From Allacma fusca (taxonomy: Eukaryota > Arthropoda > Collembola > Symphypleona > Sminthuridae): 64,000 nt of DNA. Below the pieces are notes generated by a model. That model searched no databases. It had not been told where the DNA came from and worked only from the letters and a program-made list of their open reading frames with translations. Below are positions 52,958 to 63,068 of this stretch, piece after piece (position 1 is the first letter of the stretch; each line of letters opens with the position of its first letter). A program made the translations under genes and the position numbers. The stretch covers positions 34,254,783 to 34,318,782 of the forward strand of contig OX359250.1 of assembly GCA_947179485.1 (NCBI GenBank), given 5' to 3'.

Positions 52958-53585
52958 TTTTTTTTTTTTTTTTTTTTGTCAAATCTGAACCTGTCATGAG
53001 AAAATATCCACCAGACTTTGTAAATTCGTACACACACCCCTTTAATCAATATGTATAGCAGTAATTAGATAAATAAATGTATACACAAATGACTGAATTT
53101 TGGAATCACATAGTCATTCCACATTATACCTTCCCTTTCCTAAATGACGAATATGACGTCAATAGAGCGACAAACAGATGATTGACCAGGTGAGTTGTAC
53201 AAATGTAACAACTCTTAATAAATATTTATGATTCACTTATCCATAGTTATTTTTCCTTCGCTACAGAAACCTCCGCTCGTAGATGCTGAAAGTTCTTTAA
53301 TCTTCAAAGAAGACCCATATTTATGCATGACATGTATTACTCCCAGTCGTTCTCGTCTAGAGGTAAAAATCTTAATTGAGATTCCCCATAAGTACTCATC
53401 TAAATTTCAAAGCAACTCTGTATGACATGTGCGTGAAATAATGAGTGTCTTCCTTTACCATCCCTGAATAATTATTATTTCCTTTTTTACATGTAAACGA
53501 AGACATGAATCACTTACCTTGTCCAATCCCAACTCAATTCAAAAATTTTAACGACAAATTAAAAAACGATTACAAAAAAATCTAG
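52958..53585 (+). repeat. duplicated block B (distal copy)
   Basis: Copy of MID1IP1-intron sequence 19217-20000 in the same plus-strand orientation, beginning at a poly(T) run. It has TGACGTCA at 53154-53161 where the intronic member reads TGACGATG. It has no coding role here and lies just upstream of the first membrane-protein gene. Confidence 0.9.
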
Positions 53586-54087
53586 CTTGAACAAATGTTC
53601 TTACGGAGATCGTTGAACCGAAATTGAAAGGGATTTTTTTGAAGGGAAACAAAAATCATCAGGGTAGGGTCTGGTTTTAGTGAATTTGTTAGCGGAAGGA
53701 TGATGGGAGGCTTTTCAGACAAGTTTTACACTTAAACTTAACTACACTTGAAAATTTGTAATTTGTTTGAATTAGCCCATTTACTACTTGTTGAGCTTCA
53801 GAAGTGTATCGATTTCCTCAAATCAGTGAGTTGAAAGAGGAGTGTAATGTGATTCAAGAAAGGAATTTATATAATTCTAAGACTCTTCGTAGTACTTTTT
53901 AATGCATTCTGCCCTCTTCTTATGTATAGTGCACAGTTATGTTGACATAGATGAAGACACATATGGACAAAAGGACAGTATGCAAATCCAGTTCGAGCTA
54001 GAATGGGAGATCTAATTTCCCATTCATCCCTACAGAATGTGTTGCTGTAGACTGATTTCGGACGCTAATGAAATGTAGGATGGAGTT

Positions 54088-54108
54088 AAACCGTTACAAG
54101 TACGGTTT
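54088..54108. promoter_or_regulatory. palindromic element upstream of the membrane-protein gene
   Basis: Perfect 7-bp arms AAACCGT and ACGGTTT around a 7-bp centre, about 150 bp before the start codon. It is preserved at 60044-60064 in the duplicate with one changed central base. It may be a dimeric transcription-factor site; the factor is unknown. Confidence 0.35.
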
Positions 54109-54250
54109 TGTTCGTTTTCTTCTGCACAATTTAACTCATCTGAGTGTCCCTACAGATTTTGGTAAAGTTTAGAGTCTGTCACTAATCCTGAGTAAGCAGG
54201 AGCAGTTGGGAATCCGAGGAAAGTTGGAGTGTAAACATCAGAAACCTGAG

Positions 54251-55648
54251 ATGGAGATGCGGAAAGTTTTACCAGGACCAGTGCGATTAGCGTGCCTGGT
54301 AATAGTGTCACTATTTTGTTTAATTCACAACTCTCAAGGATTTTCCAGTGGGCTTGAACGGACAGTGGAGGAAATCGAAGACAAGGTGCCAAATCCCGTC
54401 ATGGCTGGAAATTCTCTCAACTCCAGCTCTGGGGATTCAGAGGCCAGATCCAGATTTTTTTCAAGACGCATGTTCCGGAAAAAAAGGAGATCGAGTAGTG
54501 CTCCGACAACTTCCACAGTCCCGTCAAACATCATCTTATCAGACAGAATAGACGATTTAGAATATTCCTTTGACAATGAGACCTTGGTTGAGAAACGAAA
54601 TAAAACTGTCAGTCTCGGAGATAAAGTAGATCCGCCAATTGAGGAGGAAGATAATTTCTGTCCGGTGAGATTCTTTATCATCGAGTTTTGTCCGCGTGAC
54701 TGGTTGATTTGGAAAATGTTCTTTCCTTGAATGTCGTCTTCATTCTTTTCGCCCCACAACTTGCTTTGCAAATACGTAGTCTCAAGGTTGCCTGAAAATA
54801 CCATTAAAGGTGTGTGATTTGTATCTTCGCTAATGGCTTTCATTACACTAAACTGAGTTTGATAAATTATCCTGTAACCTGATAGTAAGTCTTTTATTTC
54901 CCCAGACTTTTACGCTTTCCGTAAAAATTTTACCACAAAATTAGACTCCACATTTTTATGAGGATTTCGGCAGCTTTCTATTTTTTTAGCTCTGTTTCTA
55001 AATTTTAAATTATTGTGTTTGTGTAATTATTTGAAATTGTGTTGTAATAATTACTAACCTGTTTATAAGAACTAATCTTGGGAAATTATTTATGACAGCT
55101 CCCATTGATACACTTGTGCTAACTTACAGGGACTTATTGGCTCAATGAGGAGTGTTCTCCAGTCAACCCTTCCTGCCTATGAAATGATTCTATTTGCGAT
55201 TGTAAATGTAGTTTTTTTTGTTGTTTTCCTCTTCCTTTGGAAAAATGTTTATTATGAGAGAGATGATCCGTACGCAACAGTAAGGTGAGTTTGGTTTTTC
55301 TTTCTATTCTTGTTTAATCACACAGATTGTAGTGCAGGGAATTTATGAAAAATACATGTGTGGGTTTGTAATATTGTAGGATCTTTCCAATGCTATCTAA
55401 ATAATAATCCGCATTGATCTGTTGATTTAAATCTTAACCTCCCATAAAACTATGTTATTCTTTGGAGAAAGTTTGTTGTTCCTATGTTGTTGTTTTCACC
55501 AAATATCATGCTTGTATTAACAAATTGGAATTCCTATTGCAGTCCGTATGGATTTGGACCAGGTCCAAGTACACCTGCACCAAAAGCTCGATCATCCGAT
55601 CAACTTGATGAGATCATGAGAACTGTTCAAAAATCTATTCAACGATAA
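54251..55648 (+). CDS. small type I membrane protein, family unknown (copy 1)
   Basis: Exons 54251-54664, 55130-55284 and 55543-55648; 414+155+106 = 675 nt, or 224 residues plus TAA. Junctions are phase 0 and phase 2. The start is ATG 54251 (a second ATG two codons later is equally good). Order: signal peptide (LACLVIVSLFCLI, cleavage probably near residue 30), Ser-rich acidic ectodomain with N-glycosylation sites at N57, N109 and N117, a polybasic RKKRR at 76-80 resembling a furin site, one CP at the exon 1 boundary, a transmembrane helix near 157-176, and a roughly 47-residue cytosolic tail with SPYGFGPGP and an amphipathic end (DQLDEIMRTVQKSIQR). I recognise no family; role unknown. It has a close duplicate at 60207 and a diverged relative at 58958. 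The structure is well supported by the copy. Confidence 0.85.
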
Positions 55649-55652
55649 TAAA
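55647..55652 (+). terminator. AATAAA overlapping the stop codon (copy 1)
   Basis: The hexamer starts at the second base of the TAA stop (CGA-TAATAAA). It is kept identically in the duplicate at 61526-61531. If used, the 3' UTR would be only about 10-30 nt. Confidence 0.45.
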
Positions 55653-55655
55653 TTA

Positions 55656-57684
55656 TTCTTGTATTGTAAGCACTGAAATTTTCGGGTTGATCAAGAGTTT
55701 CGTTATTTATTCATTTTATGACACGTCCAGAGCTGGCTCCTTCAGCAACTACTTATGCATTCATTTAATACTGTTTATTCCTGAGTTTGCACCTTGTAAT
55801 TTTGTTAACATACATTCATAAACATATACATGTAGATACATATATTACTTTTCAGTCAATATTCTGAGAGTAATTTTCATTCGTCACTGAATGTATATCG
55901 TTTCTGCAAGTAAATTTTATTTTATTCCTCAACCAGACTGTAACATTTTGAAAATTCTACTTTCCGAGAACGTATATGTAAGAACTACCAGAAAGTGCTT
56001 AACGAGCAGTTCTTTGAAGTATTTACGGTTTAAATAAGCGTGAATAAGGTTACAATTTACAAATTGGAGAAAGTAGGACTGGTACGTATGGCTTGAGATG
56101 CGATTGTGTTCGGGGAAAACTCAGAATTTGTGAGCAGGAAATTTTACGCTGGAGATATTGGCCTAGTTCGAGTGATGTGTAGAAGATAAATTACATCTAA
56201 GACATTTGAACTCACATATTTCCAGAACTGTACGTTTCCGGGACAATTTTCCTGGACAAATATTCCAAGTAATACGAGTCCTTTCAGAATCATAATCTCC
56301 TCACCGAACTCACATTGTAAACAAAGTTCAACAAAAATAAAAAAATTCTAGTAGACTTGACTTTCAATGTTGTTGCTCTACTGGAGTTACTAATTTTTAA
56401 TTAGTATGGAAACTTTTTAAAATCGGCTTTCCCTTTAACGACACGTCACCTGGAATTCCCCAATACCAAATTTTTCTAACCTATTTTGACACTTCCAAAA
56501 AACTGCAGAAAGTTATCAAGAAATTAATTCCATTAAATTGAAATCTCTTTAAAGACAATTATTATTTATTTACACTGCTGCATTGTCCCATCGTAAAAAT
56601 CCCCCAACAGGGGTGCTACATAAATCTCACGAAGCGATGACTATTATAAATTTCGTGTAAGGAAAATCTGGAAGGATCAACCAACACAGCTTGCTTTTTA
56701 ATAATTAAAGTTAGAAGTTGATATATCGTAAAACTTTAGGTAGTTATAGCAATTATCATTACCAATAAAATCCTTCGGAGTAAAATATTTAACTTCGCAT
56801 TAAAACGTCGGGCATAATTTTCAATGTACGCAAATCTCTGGCATAATTACCTCCGCGTAAATTCTCCGTGTGAATATCTCCAGAGGAGTTTTCTGGAGCT
56901 CGGATCCTACTCTTGCTGATGTGTTGGAACGTGGAGCAAGTTTTGTAAAAAATAAGGAAATGAAATAAAAAGCCCAAGTAAGAGAAACAAAAGTTTACTA
57001 CGAGAATAAGAAATTTTTGCTTAGCTAGCACTAAATTTATTCATTAGACATTTATGGCTTATACGAGCTCAATCACATGCAGGGAAATACTTGGCAAATA
57101 TTTGGAAGTCGAGTTGCGTAGCAAAGACGAAGAAAGCAATTCGAGCAAGTTGTGTTCTCTCCATCCTTGCTGTCTCCCAGTCCTTTACTTTCTCCCTTCA
57201 AAGTATAGCCCCGTAACCATCAACATTTTAGTATAATTCCCTCCTCAAGAATAGCCATGCATAGAGGAACAAGCTTTGGAGGAACAAACAGGAGGAGAAC
57301 CTGCTTTCGGAAGACGAGACAACAGACGAGGCAGTATTAGAGAAAGAACTAAATCGTGTAAGAAAGAAAGGAAGAGCAAGCAAAATAATGTTGTTCGTTC
57401 TGCTTAGTTTTAAGTTGGTTGTAAAAAAATGCTTAAGCAGCAAGGAAGACTTAACACACTTGTGTATTTTATTTTGAATGTATGTACCACGACCCTTTCT
57501 ACGACTATGGTGCAACAAGAAGAGCATGTGTACTTTGAACACTCAAAGTTACAATTTCATTTAATCGGTTTATGCATGAAGTTTGCCCCCGTAAATTCGT
57601 GGAAGAGGAGAACGAACCGTAAAAAAGATTCCTTACTAGGAAAACACTGAAAGATTGAAATACGACGGGAGAAATAATTAAGTC
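55656..57684. other. non-coding spacer
   Basis: AT-rich sequence after the first membrane-protein gene. The open frames near 56.8, 57.05 and 57.2-57.5 kb are short and lack homology or splice context. No gene was seen. Confidence 0.5.
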
Positions 57685-58092
57685 AAAATTGGGCAGCAAC
57701 TTTACTCGTAACAATTATGAAATCCCTCACAATTATGACTGTAACCAGGAATTTGTTCAACGTTTTTGGAAATGCATCATGGATACGCACGTCTTAGATT
57801 ATTCCTTCTGGCATAACCACTGAGGGTGAAAAAAATGGTGCGGAGACTTCATCTCCTCAGAAAAGCCCCAAAAAGTGCATGTACACAAAAGTGCATAGCG
57901 TCAGAATTTTACTGCTGACTGAGGATTCTAGAGAAACCCTGGCTGTCTCCTTTCATGTAAATGAATTCGGTGTGTCTGAAGTATCTTTGAAGTCAAGTGA
58001 CATTTCAAATGGTAAATAAGTAAGTAAATGTAAAGTGCATGACTTCACACATTCTCAATTCTCAACATTTAAATTTACGTACATATTTGACC
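57685..58092 (+). repeat. duplicated block A (distal copy)
   Basis: Diverged copy of MID1IP1-intron sequence 16490-16920 in the same orientation, lying between the first and second membrane-protein genes. In the intron block A precedes block B, but here A lies to the right of B. Simple transfer of one contiguous piece therefore does not explain the arrangement. Confidence 0.85.
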
Positions 58093-58957
58093 TATTCCGC
58101 TTTGGTATGAAATTAATAAATTATTTGTCAATAGAAAAATTAATAACCTGCAAATGTCTGTATGAAATGAGCTTTAATATTATTATGCTCATTTAATTTT
58201 AGTTTTATTTAGATACTTCCATACACTCTACCAATTTAATTATTTTGATGTGGGGGAGAAATGAGAATTTAATTCTCTATTAAAATTTCCATTGATTCAC
58301 CGTCAAAACATTTTCAAATAATTTCCACGGTCTCAATCTGTTAGTGATAATAGCATTGCCAATTAAAAATTAAAGCTTCATATTTGTACATTGTGCCATA
58401 TATTATTGATAATTGCATTTATCCCGGAGTCTGCAATTTAAAATTCAATTTAATCCATTAAAGTTTAAAAATACAGATAAGGACCAGAGTGTGATTCACA
58501 TTCGGTTCTGATGGAACTTTGGCCATTGACCTCAAATGCACCGATTATGCTGAGACGGTATTTCCGTTCTCACAGACTAATTACCAAAAATAATTATTTC
58601 AAGTCGAACGCATACGTAATAGGGCACTTATGTATCTCCACATCCATATTCATCCACTGTCCAACACCGTTTGTGATGGAAATAAGCTGTTAAGAGTCCA
58701 GACTACAAGTACTCTTCCAACTTCAAACTTGTGAGGCTCAATCTAGTAATTTTGTAGCACTCAAATTAATAACAACAAAAAAAAAACATACTGACACTTC
58801 TAAAGTCAAACTATTCCAAATACAAACTCAAGTTACTGTGAAAATTAAAAGTCAGATGTTATCAGAGTTTAAAACCAAAAACATTCACAATTAAAAGCTA
58901 CCACAGTTACACCAAAATTATTTAAAATAAAAATTAAAGTTACGGAACAATCTCAGA
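58093..58957. other. 5' flank of the diverged membrane-protein gene
   Basis: AT-rich non-coding sequence with short A-runs (for example near 58777-58787). No motif is strong enough to call a promoter. Confidence 0.45.
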
Positions 58958-59686
58958 ATGATCAGAAGAGCGTCCAGTTTAGTTTCAACCCTGTGTACTG
59001 TACTCATTTTGGTATATTGTGTAACGGGTGATGATATTAGTAATGTGAAAGGATTTACAAACCAAACTGGGATTTCTAATTCAACTTCTGAAATATTCCA
59101 AGGAAGGAATAAATCTTTTCCAGACATACCATCACCAGTTCGTGAACATAAGAAACATAAGACCGAATCTGAGGCTCGGGCTTGTCCCGTAAGTTGAATA
59201 AAAAAGTGTATCTCACACATCCGGCCTAAAGCCTATACTCATGATCAGACATGTTTAATTTTGAATGTGTGTTCAAGTGATTTGCTATTATTTTCAGTAT
59301 TGCTCAGGGACGGAGTGCACCGGTGTCTCGGGATACGTTTTCGAACCTATGATTATCGTCAAAGTGTTTATTGCACTTGTTTTGGGGTCCATCGTTTTCT
59401 TTGCTCTCCTGTTTTTCTACAAGCTGTGGGCATTCGTGGATCTTCCATACGAGACATCAGTGTAAGTTGTAATAATAATTATTGAGACTAATAAAAATTA
59501 TACAAGTTACAAGGAATTTTTGAAGAAACAAAAAATAAAAATCGATCCTTTTGATCATTTCGGAACAGATACTACCCTCCGGTTTCTTCCTCCGCCTACA
59601 AACCTTACGGCCAGGCTCGTGCATCTTCAAGTCCAATTGTTTCATTAACAAAAACAATTCTCGATGCTTTAGAAAAAGTTTACTAA
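58958..59686 (+). CDS. small type I membrane protein, family unknown (diverged paralogue)
   Basis: Exons 58958-59188, 59298-59461 and 59569-59686; 231+164+118 = 513 nt, or 170 residues plus TAA. Signal peptide (residues 1-24, core VSTLCTVLILVYCV), Ser/Asn-rich ectodomain with sites at N35, N41 and N51, a Lys/His patch (REHKKHK), CP at the end of exon 1 and then YCSGTECTG, one transmembrane helix near 98-121 (VFIALVLGSIVFFALLFFY), and a tail with PY motifs and a C-terminal helix (SLTKTILDALEKVY). Intron phases (0 then 2), the CP at the junction, helix position and tail layout match the 54.2/60.2-kb genes, so I infer common origin although direct identity is low. It differs by a shorter ectodomain, two extra cysteines before the helix and no RKKRR. 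Function unknown. Confidence 0.82.
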
Positions 59687-59807
59687 CCTTCACTTTGATT
59701 CTGATAAATTTGTAATTTGGTACTATCCACTTGTTGAGCTTCGGGCCACTTCCCCGTACCTCGAATCAGTGAGTTGTAATGGGAGTGTAGCCTGATTTCA
59801 AGGAAGG

Positions 59808-59813
59808 AATAAA
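59808..59813 (+). terminator. poly(A) signal AATAAA of the diverged paralogue
   Basis: AATAAA about 120 nt after the TAA at 59684-59686, inside the upstream arm of the right duplicate. Positional inference. Confidence 0.45.
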
Positions 59814-60043
59814 TTTGTTTCTGTAATAATTCTAAGTAGCTTCGTAGTACTTTTTAATGCATTTCTCGTCTCCGTATGTATAGTGCACGGTTATGTTGAC
59901 ACAGTTTCAGAAACATATGGACAGAGGGGTAGTATATGCGAATCCAGTTAGAGCTAGAATGGGAGATGTAATTTCCCATTCGACCCTACAGAATATGTTA
60001 CTGTATTCACGTTTTGGACGCTAATGAAATGTAGGATGGAGTT

Positions 60044-60064
60044 AAACCGTTACATGTACGGTTT
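60044..60064. promoter_or_regulatory. palindromic element, duplicate copy
   Basis: Same AAACCGT/ACGGTTT arms as at 54088-54108; here the centre reads TACATGT, making the element more symmetrical. It lies about 150 bp upstream of the start codon. Confidence 0.35.
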
Positions 60065-60206
60065 TGTTCGATTTCCTCTGCATAATTTAACTCATCTGAG
60101 TGTCCCTACAGATTTTGGTAAAGTTTAGAGTCTGTCACTAATCCTGAGTAAGCAGGAGCAGTTGGGAATCCGAGGAAAGTTGGAGTGTAAACATCAGAAA
60201 CCTGAG

Positions 60207-61527
60207 ATGGAGATGCGGAAAGTTTTACCAGGACCAGTGCGATTAGCGTGCCTGGTAATAGTGTCACTATTTTGTTTAATTCACGACTCTCAAGGATCTT
60301 CCAGTGGGCTTGAACGGATAGTGAAGGAAATCGAAGACAAGGTGCCAAATCCCGTCATGGCTGGAAATTCTCTCAACTCCAGCTCTGGGGATTCAGAGGC
60401 CAGATCCAAATTCTTTTCAAGGCCCATGTTCCGGAAAAGAAGGAGATCGAGTAGTGCTCCGACAACTTCCACAGTCCCGTCAAACATCATCTTATCAGAC
60501 AGAATAGACGATTTAGAATATTCCTTTGACAATGAGACCTTGGTTGAGAAACGAAATAAAACTGTCAGTCTCGGAGATAAAGTAGATCCACCAATTGAGG
60601 AGGAAGATAATTTCTGTCCGGTGAGATTCTTTATCATCGAGTTTTGTCCGCGTGACTGGTTGATTTGGAAAATGTTCTTTCCTTGAATGTCGTCTTCATT
60701 CTTTTCGCCCCACAACTTGCTTTGCAAATACGTAGTCTCAAGGTTGCCTGAAAATACCATTAAAGGTGTGTGATTTGTATCTTCTACTGTATAATGACTT
60801 TTATTACACTAAACTGAGTTTGATTTATCCTTTAACCAAATAGTGCCTTTTTTAATTCCCAGACTTCCAGTAAATATTTTACCACAAAATTATAACCCTA
60901 TTTGGAAGTTCATAAATGTTGTGATGTTGTGTCTTCAATAATTTACTGTAGAGTTGCCACATTTTTAACCCGTATTTAAGCATTAAAATCAGAAGAGTAC
61001 AATTAAAATTAGCTCCTATTGATACACCTGTGCTAACTTACAGGGAATTTTTGGCTCAATGAGGAGTGTTCTCCAGTCAACCCTTCCTGCCTATGAAATG
61101 ATCCTATTTGCGATTGTAAATGTAGTTGTTTTTGTTGTTTTCCTTTTCTTTTGGAAAAATATTTATTATGAGCGAGATGATCCGTACGCAACAGTAAGGT
61201 GAGTTTGGTTTTTCTTTCTATCCTTGTTTAACCATACAGATTGTACAAAATACTGTAGGATTTTTCCAATGCTATCTAAATAATAATCCGTATTCATCTA
61301 TTAATTTAAATCTTAAACTCCCATGAAACTATGTTATTTTTTGGAGAAAGTTTGTTGTTCCTATGTTATTGTTGTCACCAAGTATCACGTTTGTATTAAC
61401 AAATTGGAATTCCTATTGCAGTCCGTATGGATTTGGACCAGGTCCAAGTACCCCTGCACCAAAAGACCGATCATCCGATCAACTTGATGAGATCATGAGA
61501 ACTGTTCAAAAATCTATTCAGCGATAA
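60207..61527 (+). CDS. small type I membrane protein, family unknown (copy 2)
   Basis: Exons 60207-60620, 61044-61198 and 61422-61527; 675 nt, 224 residues plus TAA, the same three exon lengths as copy 1 at 54251. Signal peptide, ectodomain, CP junction, single helix and SPYGFGPGP tail are all kept. Substitutions include HNSQGF to HDSQGS near the signal cleavage, SRRMFRKKRR to SRPMFRKRRR at the polybasic stretch (still furin-like), GLIGS to GIFGS, changes within the helix (Val/Phe), and KAR to KDR in the tail. No stop, frameshift or splice-site damage was seen, so both copies look functional. Role unknown. Confidence 0.86.
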
Positions 61528-61531
61528 TAAA
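61526..61531 (+). terminator. AATAAA overlapping the stop codon (copy 2)
   Basis: Same TAATAAA overlap as in copy 1. The sequence diverges from copy 1 shortly after it, which hints that the hexamer is functional or that the duplicated unit ends here. Confidence 0.45.
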
Positions 61532-61535
61532 TTAT

Positions 61536-62389
61536 TTATAAACAAAGTTTTTCAGTTAAGAAGAGCTCACTTATTTATGCATTTTAATTACACCTTTGAA
61601 ACTAATTGACATCATAAATTATTCTTGCACGCGAAAAGAATTATTTCATAATGCTATTCCTTAGATTGTAGTCTTTAGTTCTTTGAGTTTCTATAAGTAA
61701 AATAAATTTTGGTTTTTGATATTTAAATTTTTGACGTATGGTCCAGGTCTCCTTAAAGACTTACAGGCAACATTTTCATAAATTATGTAAATAAACCTCA
61801 TGATACAAAAATATTTCAAAAGTATAGTCAATAGACTTGTGGTTAGAATATAAATTAGGTTTGTATTTAAAATATTATTTTTCTTGACTGGCAGGAAAGA
61901 TTTTTAAGGTTCAATATGAGGAAGCTAATTTCAGCAAAGAGCTTTCTTGAACTGTCTTTTGAGAACGTTTATATGAAACTGGCACAAGTGTAATTACATA
62001 AGCGAAAAGAATAAGACTGTTTTTGTGCTAAATATATTCGGAAACATTGACGGAAGCTGAGCGAGTGGAATACATCTGCCTGCTCTTACATGCAAACAAA
62101 GTTCAAATGCTGGTCGAATTTAATTACTTGCAAGAAAATTGGAAGAATTGGGAGAACAATTATATGAATAAAGTTTTCATCAAGCCCTTTCACAAAATTG
62201 ATCCGTAAATAAATTCCTGGAGAAAATAATCGTAGTAAAAAAATTTCAAAGTACATCTTTGGTATCCGAAATATAAAATGTTTCTGTTTTAAGCCCTTCT
62301 ATCCTCAAGGCTATAAACCCAAGTGGTCAATGTTTTCAATAACTTTAATTTATTACCTAATTATATTGATCTGTCATATAAATAACAAT
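61536..62389. other. non-coding spacer
   Basis: AT-rich sequence between membrane-protein copy 2 and block C. No gene or notable repeat was seen. Confidence 0.5.
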
Positions 62390-63068
62390 TTTAAATTGTC
62401 TTCACAAATCTGATTTTAGACTCATCTCCACTAACACCACTGTCTCCCATGATGTTGTCATTGTAGCAGTCACCACTCAAATTATCCGCGGCTCCGAATT
62501 CGGGGTTTGAATTAGGAAATAAAAAAAACTTGAAATTAGGGAAACCTTGAACTGTCAAATTTAACATAGTTGTTTAATATTTGACTGGAGGCTCTGCAGG
62601 CACTGACAAATGAACTTTGGTAGCTGTACGAAAGAGATGTTTATGGGTGTTGTTTTTACAATTGAGGAATTAAACTCCAGAGGTTTGTGAACAAACACTG
62701 CCGTGATAATAAATATTTAGTAGATTAAATAATATTCCGTAAATATTTGGGAGTAAAACGGTGTTAACTTTACAATAAAAATAATTGATATGATAAATTA
62801 CCAAAGGATATATTTTAAGAGGCAGAAAGGCTGGTATTTGGCAGGAGAGCTGGTTCTTTCCCTGGAAGGTTAGAAATGGATGTCGGATCGGGACCTGGGA
62901 CTTCTTATATTAGCCTAACAATGACTGAAGGATGGTTTTTAAGTGGAAACCAAATTTCCACTATAATCACGACCAAACCATGTGTCTATATTTATTAGTT
63001 AAAGAAATGCACTAGCTCGCAATCAGCTTCTTCACATGCTCCGGCCGAATCACTTGCTCTTCTTTATG
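62390..63068 (-). repeat. duplicated block C: MID1IP1 first exon and promoter copy
   Basis: Direct copy of 28295-29010 with scattered substitutions and small indels. Shared upstream landmarks include TTGATATGATAAATTACC, CTTTCCCTGGAAGG, GGATCGGGACCTGG and CAGCTTCTTCACATGCTCCG. The copy has lost the (GA)n run present in the original. Confidence 0.93.
62410..62489 (-). pseudogene. broken duplicate of MID1IP1 coding exon 1
   Basis: The 80 bp match the 80-bp first coding exon of the MID1IP1 homologue (28319-28398) without any indel. The start codon is now GCG instead of ATG, and the minus-strand donor GTTTGT is now ATTTGT. The frame otherwise stays open (CYNDNIMGDSGVSGDES is preserved) with a few amino-acid changes. 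No S14-domain exons lie downstream on the minus strand within reach, because the neighbouring sequence is the membrane-protein gene. It is a non-processed fragment, not a retrocopy, since flanking promoter and intron-edge bases came with it. Confidence 0.9.

Larger units (their letters stand above)
53785..55655 (+). repeat. tandem gene duplication, left member
   Basis: Direct duplicate of about 59728-61535, covering promoter, all three exons and both introns of the membrane-protein gene. Similarity is near-complete across about 54120-54829, high in exons 2 and 3, and clearly lower in the rest of intron 1 and the far upstream region. Confidence 0.95.
59728..61535 (+). repeat. tandem gene duplication, right member
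   Basis: Partner of 53785-55655. It begins 42 nt after the stop of the diverged paralogue, so that gene's 3' UTR probably uses duplicated sequence, including AATAAA at 59808-59813. Confidence 0.95.

Noticed and set aside
54334..54843. 169-codon minus-strand frame (and its duplicate at 60290-60760)
   Set aside because: It is antisense to exon 1 of the membrane-protein genes and its openness follows from the near-identical sequence. The plus-strand model has signal peptide, helix and consistent introns.
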